In this document: piece by piece, positions 47,775-56,726 of the stretch
Position numbering within the stretch: position 1 is the first letter of the stretch
Layout: each line of letters begins with the position of its first letter
Position numbers and translations under genes: made by a program
The notes under the pieces: generated by a model
Told to the model about the DNA's origin: nothing
The model's input: only the letters and a program-made list of their open reading frames with translations
Databases searched by the model: none
Assembly (NCBI GenBank): GCA_026874595.1
Contig: CM049306.1
Span: 60,828,019 to 60,892,018, forward strand
From: Sipunculus nudus
Lineage: Eukaryota > Annelida > Sipuncula > Golfingiida > Sipunculidae
Length of the DNA stretch: 64,000 bases
Direction of reading: 5' to 3'

Positions 47775-48178
47775 AACAAGTGACCCATGGCTCATGACAC
47801 TCAGCTGAATTTGACATGTATACAGGTGTTGCATGTATTAATTATTTATCTTATGATCTGGTAAAATAAAATTTGTTATTGAACCTTGGAGAATGGGTAG
47901 AATGACTTCCATAGTGCTTAAAACCATGTTTATTTGCCAATAGTCCTTAGAAAATAGGTAACAGCAAGAAGATTAAACTAGGAACTCCTAAGATGCTAAG
48001 TTAGAAGTTTCTTCATCAAAATGCTATGACTTGTGACCATCTGACTTACAGGGTAGCTCCAAAGACCTAATTTTGGATGTCATGGTGACATGACAATGAC
48101 CTCCCTTTATATAAAGAAAGACATTTCTAGAGCCAACAGCTAAGATCTGTGACCTGTCTAATTCTCTGGTAGCTCAAA
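47775..48178 (+). mobile_element. Family-2-like element, 5' part, interrupted by family 3
   Basis: The head at 47775-47808 (ACAAGTGACCCATGGCTCAT, then ACTCAGCTGAAT) is followed by family-2-like text (GACCTAATTTTGGATGTCAT, TTCTAGAGCCAACAG, CTGGTAGCTCAAAA). At 48179 a family-3 element begins; the family-2 text resumes at 49877 (CATACCTCAGAGAATATGGG). Confidence 0.6.
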
Positions 48179-49876
48179 ACTAGAATACAGGTAGTCGACA
48201 AGCGACTACGTGTATCAGCCAAAATCAGAGTGGGACGGGTGAAATGAGGCATGGATTGAGTACCAAGGGGAAATAGAGTGAGGTGTGTTGCATATTAGCA
48301 TTGATGTCTGCAGCCAAAATGTGTATGTAGGTTGTGCCACCTACCACAAAATCCAGAAAGCTATCAAAGTTGTATACAAATGCAAAAAGTCAAACCATGC
48401 ACTGCCAAGATATGAGTAATTTTATCCCATGGCAGACAAACAGACGGGAGCTGTGCAAAAATGGTTGCAGGTGGAGCCGGCAGTTTTGCGTATGATAAAG
48501 AGCGATGTGAGATCTATACACATGCTAAATTTTGGCCCAATCGGTCAAACGGTTACTGAGATATGAGCTTGGATGTCTGCAGCGTTAACGTGAATGTAGG
48601 TGGTGCAACCTGTCACAAAATCAAGAAAGCTGTCCAGGATGAATACACATGCAAAATTTCAGGTGAATAAGTCCAGCTAATGCAGAGATATAAGTAATTT
48701 TATCCAAAGGCAGATGAACAGATGGACCCTGTGCAAAAATGGTTGCAGGTGGCGCCACCAGTTTTGTGTATGATAAAAGCTATGTGAGATCTATACACAT
48801 GCAAAATTTGGCCCAATCGGCCAAACGGTTCCTGAGATATGAGCTTGGATGTCTGCAGCATAAATGTGAACGTAGGTGGTGCCAACTGTCATAAAATCAA
48901 GAAAGCTATCCAAGATGTATAAACCAGCAAAATTTTAGGCAGATGAGTCAAATCATTGCTGAGATATGAGTGATTTTATCCCTCAGCAGACAAACAGATG
49001 GACCCTGTGCAAAAATGGTTGCAGGTGGCGCCACCAGTTTTGTGTATGATAAAGAGCTATGTTAAATCTATACACATGGAAAATATTGGCCCAATCGGTC
49101 AAACGGTTCCTGAGATATGAGCCTGGATGTCTGCAGCGTAAACAAAATTGTAGGTGGTGCCACCTGCCACAAAATCCAGAAAGCAATCCAAGATGTATAA
49201 ACCTGCAAAATTTTAGCAGATAAGTCAAACCATGCACTGCGGAGATATGAGTAATTTATCCCATGGCAGACAAACAGACGGATGCTGTGCAAAAATGGTT
49301 GCAGGTGGAGCCGGCAGTTTTGCGTATGATAAAGAGCGATGTGAGATCTATACACATGCTAAATTTTGGCCCAATCGGTCAAACGGTTACTGAGATATGA
49401 GCTTGGATGTCTGCAGCGTAAACGTGAATGTAGGTGGTGCAACCTGTCACAAAATCAAGAAGGCTGTCCAGGATGAATACACACGAAAATTTCAGGTGGA
49501 TAAGTCCAGCTAATGCAGAGATATGAGTAATTTTATCCAAAGGCAGATGAACAGATGGACCCTGTGCAAAAATGGTTGCAGGTGGCGCCACCAGTTTTGT
49601 GTATAATATATAGCTATCAAAGGGCAAAATTTTTTTCCGAATGGGTCAAACGGTTCCTGAGATATGTGGGTTAGTGTGTCAAAACAGATGCACAGATGGA
49701 CGCACTGGAGACAGGAAAAAAAAATCGAGGCGCAGCAGTTCACATGTGACCCAAACATAATCCTGGGTTTTGTAAAATTCCGCCTAGTGGTTACGGAGGA
49801 GTTCTCCAGACACATACGCGGCGGCGGCGGCCTGAAAACACTGTATCCGCAAAACTTTGTTTTGGCGGATACAATT
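48179..49876 (+). mobile_element. Family-3 element, plus orientation
   Basis: The 5' end (ACTAGAATACAGGTAG) has a head hairpin with perfect 7-bp arms GTAGTCG and CGACTAC (48191-48209), followed by GTATCAGCC at 48212-48220. The interior repeats a unit of about 280 bp five times (starts near 48455, 48737, 49013, 49292 and 49571); each unit has a GGTGGCGCCACC-type site, CAATCGGTCAAACGGTT and TGAGATATGAGC. A GC-rich block (ACGCGGCGGCGGCGG, about 49816-49831) precedes the tail hairpin at 49843-49872: outer arms GTATCCGC and GCGGATAC, inner arms AAAAC and GTTTT with one mismatch in the loop. No protein is encoded. Confidence 0.75.
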
Positions 49877-51033
49877 AAGTTTTCTGCTCATACCTCAGAG
49901 AATATGGGTCACAGTGACCTAACTTCAGACTTAATTGCAAAGGACCTCCCTGGATGTCATATTAGAATGTTCTAGGTCCAACAGCAAAATTTGGTGCCAT
50001 GCCTGACTGTCTAAGTGCTCATAATCATATTTTTGGACCAACTTTCAAGTTTCAAGGATGTTGTTTTATAAGATTCCAGGCATAACAGTTACAATTTGTG
50101 TCCTGTGCAACTGTCTGGTGGTTCATAATCATGTTTTAGGCCAGTCACTTGCAGAATATAGGTAATTATGACCTAACTGCAGGTTTCAAAGAAAATTTTT
50201 TGCCAAGATTTCCCTTGATATTACATTAGAAGATTCTACAGGGCTAACAGATTCAGTTTGTGCACATCTGACTTCCAGGGTGCTAAATTCATGTTTTAAT
50301 CCTATAGCTCACAGAATATAAGTCACAGTAACCTAATTTCATATTTCCAAGGATATTTACCCAGGACCTCCCTGAAGATCATATCAGAAGATTGTAGCTA
50401 AGCCAAATGGATACAAATTGTGCCCCGTCTGAATATCTGGGAGCTCAAAATCATGTTCTCAGACAGTAGCTCATGAATATAGGCCACCATGACCTAATTT
50501 CAGGTTTCTAAGAAGATTTGCCTTGGACCCCGCTGGATGTACAATTTAAAGTTTCTAGGTCTAACGTTTACGGTTTGAGCCCTAGCTGTTATCGTCCTGA
50601 CTACTTCATTTGAATTAAGGTCTCAAAAATAGAGAAAAAATGTGTGAAGTTTTGAAAAATATACAAGTGGCACCTACAGTCTTCAGGAACACAACTTGAT
50701 CAATATGCATGGAAAGTTAAATGGCAATCAATGGATTAGTTACTGAGAAAATGGAGCTCTTATAACAATTGTTTCATGCATGGGCCTCTATGGGTGGTCA
50801 GAAAGAAGATTTTAGGTCCAGCAGTTACACTTTGTGCACTGTCTTACTCAATGGATGCTCAAAATCATGTTTTCGGCTGGTAGATCACAGAATATATCAT
50901 CATGACCTAATTTCAGGTTTCCAAGGAGATTTGCCTAGGTTCTCCCTAGATGTAGATAGAAGTTTTTAGGTCTCATTGTTATAGTTTGTGCCCTATTAAT
51001 GGCCAGACTGCTTCATTTAAAGGGCTTAAAATA
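49877..51033 (+). mobile_element. Family-2-like element, 3' part, decayed
   Basis: Repeated, diverged units of about 170 bp have GACCTAATTTCAGGTTTC, 'TTCTAGGTCCAACAG.TA', and CTCATAATCATGTTTT. They match the first module of the 21.9-28.5 kb array, with one second-module site (AAGTGGCACCTACAG near 50667). No tail was found before the next family-1 head at 51034. Confidence 0.55.
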
Positions 51034-52882
51034 GAAACAAGGGACCTATGGGTCCTTGAAGGTAAAATTCTAAAATAATATCTAATGGTGATAAAGTGTA
51101 AGAGGAAGAGGTAATAAAGGCCATGGTTGGTTTATATGATTGGTTTGTATTGATGAGCAAGAAATTGTTGCAAAAAATATTTTGTGACCTGACCATGTGT
51201 TTCCTAATGTTGGAACCAAAGGATGTGAGCAGTTTGTGAACAAATGGTCTGTACTATTACCATGATCATTAATTGTTTTTTTGATTAACTGTTGACATTT
51301 CAGTAGTTTACACATTTGTTCAATTGAATCTATTTTTTTGTATAATATATATTATTAAATATATATGTATTTTTTAATGAAATGTATACAGTTGAAATAT
51401 AGCTTATTAACAACATAAAACAGGGCAAACAAAGCCTGATCTCAAATTCTGCTGAGGCAGGAAAATAATGAACAAATGTTTGTATTAAATCCTGATTTTT
51501 TTATCACATCAATTATTTTCTAATTTAAGTTTATATTTCTATACATTTCAAATTTAACATATATATCTGAATATAAAAGTTGATTCATAATTCTCAATTG
51601 CATCATCATATATCTCAATCTTGTCAGATAACACCACATCATGCATACAAATGTTTATTTATTTTTTACCACAAAAATATATCTTTTAAATCTGCAAAAC
51701 AATAAATATCTAAAAATAATAATTGATTTAGATTTCACAATTTTTAATTGTGTCTTTATTTATCCATAATGTGCTTCATATTTTATAATAATTTAAGCAT
51801 ACTGATGGGTTCATTTATATTTGTTAAAATCATTTAAAAGAAAATTGATTTCTTTAAAAATGCTACATTACACAATATTGCATCTTCTGGATTACACCTT
51901 GAATTATTTTTCAAGGAAAGTTTTTGCATATTGGAGTGGAAACAGCATTACAATTAAGGAGATACAGTGAAAACAATAACAATTACTGCATAACACTTGG
52001 TGGGTTGGGTTTGCAGGGGGGGGGGGGGGGTGATTGGGGCGTTGTGATATGAGAATAACTGTACACCTGTCACAGCAGGGGATCTCCCCCAGTGACTGTA
52101 ACAAATCAGAAACCCTGGCATAGCTGACTTCCAGTGACCTCCGAGTGGGACCCTGCATCTGTAATCAAAGCAAGTGACTACAGAAAAAAAATCAATAACT
52201 AGCTTAATTTTCAAGCTTTTATTTTCAAATTTCAGATTTAGACAAACTAAATATTTATGTTTACATGCTGTGAAAATTAAATCAATGGTGCTTACAGGAA
52301 AAAAACTTGCCATGGTCAAAGTTGGGCAAAATTTAAGGTTCTGATTTTTTTTTATGCTAATACTTAAAAAATTTACAAAATTCAGATCTAATTTTGGGTA
52401 AACAATTGAATCTTAATTAAACATAGTTATATACTTGAGAAAATAGACTCTAGTTCCAAAATTGTTCATGTTAACTGAGTTATTATTTTTCCTGATTTTT
52501 TACAAAGTCCATTATGTTTGGGCCCATAACTTAAAGAATTTATACTTTACAGACTTAATTTCTGGCATGTACATAGGAACTATATAGAGGAATATTTATG
52601 GTAAATATGAGGAAAAACAGATGAGTGGTGATATTAGGCAGTCCTGAAGTGTGAAAATAGGATTTTAATAAAAAATTGAGGTTTTTCCTTAATTTCTCAA
52701 AGGAACGAAGTCGCAAAGACCCAGTTTTCGGCTTGGTAGGAGATCTTGGGGACATCTAACATTATGCTGAATTTTGGATTCCTAGGTCCTATGGTTTCAA
52801 AACGTGCCACATCTATGGACGGACGACGGACAATGGACCACGACTATAGCTCAGATGACTTATAGTCAGCTGAGCTAAAAAA
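51034..52882 (+). mobile_element. Family-1 element, complete and nearly uninterrupted
   Basis: The head at 51034-51057 is partly decayed (ACAAGGGACCTATGGGTCC). The body matches 21036-21400 and then 28636-29345, with G15 at 52016-52030. The 3' part (52190-52800) carries the common module TTTCGGCTTGGTAGGAGATC, ATTATGCTGAATTTTGG and CCTATGGTTTCAAAACGTG. The tail has GGACGGACGACGGACAATGG, an intact hairpin at 52849-52877 and AAAAAA. It is the best length reference for the family, about 1.85 kb. Confidence 0.7.
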
Positions 52883-53094
52883 TGCACAAAAATTAGAAAT
52901 GATACAGAGGGCACCTCCAGTCTTCAGGAACTGATGAAACACTCCATAATGTTATTAAAACTACCATTCTCACTTGGTGTTCTTTTCTGTGTACATAATT
53001 AATTAAAACCTTTCTTAACTACTCAGCCATAAAACCTGGACTATGCACCTGCACATTGTCAACCGGAGTTCCGTACAGATCTCTAAGACACCAA
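52883..53094. other. Short family-2-like remnant
   Basis: GATACAGAGGGCACCTCCAG and CTTCAGGAACTGATGAAACA near 52905-52942 are family-2 second-module sequence. The rest is unassigned. Confidence 0.5.
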
Positions 53095-54277
53095 ATGGAT
53101 AACTGTATCCGCCAAAACAGAGTTTTGCGGATACTATGTTTTCAGCCCACCGCCGCCGCGTAGGTGTCCGGAGAACTCCTCTGTAACCGCTGGGCGGAAT
53201 TTTACGAAAACCCGGGATTATGTACGCGTCACATGTGAACTGCTGCGCCCCAATTTGTTTTGACCTCTGACCTTCCTCTGCGCTCTGCGTCCGTTTGTGT
53301 GTCTGTTTCCACACATAAACCCACATATCTCAGGAACCATTTGACCGATCAGGAAAATTTTTTTGCACAAATGTAGCCCTTGGAGAGCTTTATAACATAC
53401 ACAAAAAATGGTGGCGCCACCTGCAACCGTGTTTGCACAGTGTCCATCTGTTCGTCTGCCTTGGGTTAAAATCACTCATATCTCTGCAGTGGTTTGACTA
53501 ATTCACCTGAAATTCGGCATGCGTATACATCCTGGATAGCTTTTCTGATTTTATGATAGGTGGCGCCACCTACATTCACGTTTACGCTGCAGACATCCAA
53601 GCTCATATCTCAGGAACCGTTTGACCGATTGGGCCAAAATTTTGCATGTGTATAGATCTCACATAGCTCTTTATCATACGCAAAACTGGTGGCGCCACCT
53701 GCAGCCATTTTTGCACAGCTCCCGTCTATTTGTCTGCCATGGGATAAAATCACTCATATCTCGGCAGTGGTTTGACATATCTGCCTAAAATTTTGCAGGT
53801 TTATACATCCCCGGCAGCTCTCTTGATTTTATGACAGGTGGCGCCACCTACATTCTAGTTTATGCAGCAGATATCGAAGCTCATATCTTGGGAACCTTTT
53901 GACCGATTGGGCCAAAGTTTTGCATGTATATTCTCACATAGCTCTTTATCACATATACGCAAAACTGGTGGCGCCACCTGCAACCATTTTTGCACAGCTT
54001 CCATCTGTTTGTCTGCCAAGGGCAAAAATCACTCATATACATGTAGTGGTTTGACTTGTCTGCCTTAAATTTTGCATATGTATACAACTTGGACGGCTTT
54101 CTAGATTTTGTGGTAGGTGGCGCAACCTACATACACAATTTGGCTGCAGACATCCATGCTAATATGCAACACTTCACTCTATTTCCCCTTGCCACTCAAT
54201 CCATGCCTCACTTCACCCGTTCCACTCTGATTTAGGCGGATACACGTAGTCGCTTGTCCACTACCCGTATTCTAGTT
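53095..54277 (-). mobile_element. Family-3 element, minus orientation
   Basis: Read on the minus strand it starts at about 54277 (ACTAGAATACGGGTAGTGG), has the subterminal GTATCCGCC (54243-54235), internal units with GGTGGCGCCACC sites (plus positions about 53409, 53561, 53689, 53838 and 53969, alternating 150 and 130 bp apart), the CCGCCGCCGCG block at about 53150-53161 (plus), and a terminal hairpin at 53134-53105 with arms GTATCCGC and GCGGATAC and inner AAAAC/GTTTT. It is shorter than the plus copy by fewer internal units. The palindromes are better preserved here than in the plus copy. Confidence 0.75.
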
Positions 54278-54594
54278 GCTTCATGCATTTAATTGATACA
54301 GAGTTTACACTTATACATATACAGGTCTAGGCGTACACTGATGTCCAGCTGTTAACTATTAGTTCTGGTCTCTCAGGTCTGATTGCGTAAGGGGCCACCC
54401 AGCCCAGCGTCTGCGCGATGAGGCAAATGGCGTCCCCTCGACCCCTGCTCAGTATCCCATATGGATATATATAGAGAGAGAGATAGAGTGTTTTCTGTTA
54501 AAGTATATTCTTCATTAGCAACCAGGTCCTTATTTATATTTCTAAGAATAATAGATTATCAGGTGGGCCCCTCTGTTCTCTTTATGTGCATATA
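54278..54594. other. No gene; GC-richer patch
   Basis: CpG-containing sequence around 54380-54450 (GCGTCTGCGCGATGAGG) with a short GA repeat at about 54473-54487. Origin unknown. Confidence 0.4.
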
Positions 54595-55145
54595 TGTCAA
54601 GATACCTTACCTTATTTCATTTTCCAGTTATTAATCATTTTTCAGTTGGTAAATTAAAATCTCCATGGTACAATCTAAGTTTATTTCTCATTACTAGTTA
54701 ACCCTAATTCGTGATTACATCACAATTAGTATCACTGATTTAAGTGAATGGTGAGCTATATGGCAAGGTATTATTTATTGAGCGTTTAGTAGTTTTTGGA
54801 TTATATACATTTTAAGCGTTAACAAGAAACACAAGTTTACCCTGACTGGGCCAGGTAGCAATATCAGCACCAGCCTTGCAGCCCCTGTTTCGTTAAGGTC
54901 CTCACTCATGCCTCTAGAATGTATAAGTATACTGGGATGGCACTGAAAAGGGTCGGAGGTGTCAAGTCAACACTCAGGTCTCGAGTCCAGAGTGAGTTCT
55001 GCGGTAGTCTGCTGTTTTGATATGTGTAGCGTATGTGCATGGTGCGAACCTGCACTGGTATGTTATATTGATTAAACACCGTCTTATAACTTCTGCCTTG
55101 AGTTCGAGTTTGTCGAGAGAACCTGCGAGTCGGCAACCCCTGACA
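54595..55145 (+). mobile_element. Possible solo LTR
   Basis: The segment can be read as TGTCA...TGACA ends (54595 and 55141-55145), with a TATA-like GTATAAGTATA at about 54920, a GC-rich start region after it, and an ATTAAA polyadenylation-like signal at about 55072 followed by a G/T-rich stretch. These are the landmarks of a retroelement LTR. No target-site duplication, primer binding site or coding region was seen, and the left boundary is uncertain. Confidence 0.25.
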
Positions 55146-55462
55146 TAATTGAAAATAAAATGCAAATGCAAAGTTACTTTAAGCTCAAGCTGCAAATGTG
55201 ATTTAAATGTTTAAATGCATTTGAACCTAAGTTTTTTCATCACATGATATTCCTTGATGAGCGTGTCTATTGAGTTATTGTCATCTAAGCTATACATAAT
55301 TTTTCTCATAATAATATATTCTTACAAGAGTGTTTGTTCTTAAATTGATTGACACTGAACATTTAATAAATGAAGCCCCGCTGCACTGCATGCCAGCCTA
55401 CTGCAAACTCAGTTATCAACTTATTAAGATTTACTACCCAGGTTCCCTATCTTCATAACAAT
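55146..55462. other. No feature recognised
   Basis: AT-rich unassigned sequence. Confidence 0.4.
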
Positions 55463-56726
55463 ACCGTAAAATCTCGCATATAAGTTGAGTATAAATTTTC
55501 AGGGTAAAAATTTTTCAAGCCATTCTGGAGGTCAAAACAGGTCTGAAGCAGCATACATGACCTTCGAGAGGAGTGTGACAGGCCACTGGGGAAAGGTGAA
55601 TTGTATGACTGGCCACTCGTTTTTGACATTCATACCACTCCAATTTTTTTTTAAACTGTAAAAATGTCATTTGTTTTGTTGTGCAATCTATTTAAAAGTT
55701 ATTGGGCATCATAAAGACTCTAAGATTAATAAATATAACCAGCTGATCACAGTTGTGGATCCGCAACAAGGGCAACAGAGGACAACACGTCAGTCGTTCT
55801 TTGATCAAACTCCATTTTCCTATCTTTTTGATGAAAGTTTTCGTGAATGAATCATATATTTCACATTCTGTGGAGTACTTATTTTGACTAAGTCTTGCAG
55901 GTTTTGTGTTCATTTGTTCATAGCAATATCAATGTCAAGTTGAACTTCGGTCAATTTTCCCCCCCGAGCTTTGCTCAGGGCCGCAGTCATTCACTAAGAT
56001 TTGGGGTGATTTTTAAGTAGGAACTTCCAAATGGAGTGATAATTTCCCCCACGTGTTAGTACACAGGTGAACAGCGTGACCTAGTTTTGGGCTTCTTTGG
56101 ACAGGCAGCCACCCCCGTACCGAGTGAGCGCTAATCGGTGCTGTAATCAGCCATTTGTCAGTTGTCTGTAGTTCAGATACCATGGCCCACAGGCTTTAAC
56201 CGTTTACATGTTTGCAAACTTACGCATACACCAAATGTTTTTGTGGGGAAATACTGTAACATAATTGGATGTCAAATACACAGGGGCCCATGCCCTGGAT
56301 AAAATCCCAACTGATTACGCAATACCCGTGCCTCTTGCACTCGTACTTAATCGCCCATGAATCAAGCTCATTATAGCTAGACGCGGGTCATTTCCTGGTT
56401 GTCATCAACCAGGTAAATAACAAACATTTTAATATACTGCATTATCCAAATGGAAGAACAGCGTAAATAGTCAAAATCTGAAAAAAAAAAATATTCGGAA
56501 ACCATATTAGACTGTATTTTTGGACTGAAGTGGGGGACTTGTGTATCTGACTTCACCGGAAACGGATATCTAGTTGTCAATCAGTTAAGACATTCAGGCC
56601 GGCAGTTTGACAAAGTTCGCGCAAAATGTTGCCTCTCAGACTTAGACCCGTACATAAGTCGACTCCCCTTTCTTGGATTAATTTTTTGGGAACAAATTTC
56701 TCGACGTATATGCGTTTTTTTACGGT
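55463..56726. mobile_element. DNA element with terminal inverted repeats
   Basis: The left end ACCGTAAAATCTCGCATATA (55463) and the right end, read inward, ACCGTAAAAAAACGCATATA (56726) are inverted repeats with few mismatches, 1.26 kb apart. AAGTCGACT-type sequence lies inside the right end (56655). The interior has higher CpG content than its surroundings and short minus-strand frames (for instance KKIGKWSLIKERLT at about 55806-55847) that I cannot assign. No intact transposase was recognised; a target duplication is not clear. The superfamily is undetermined. Confidence 0.5.
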
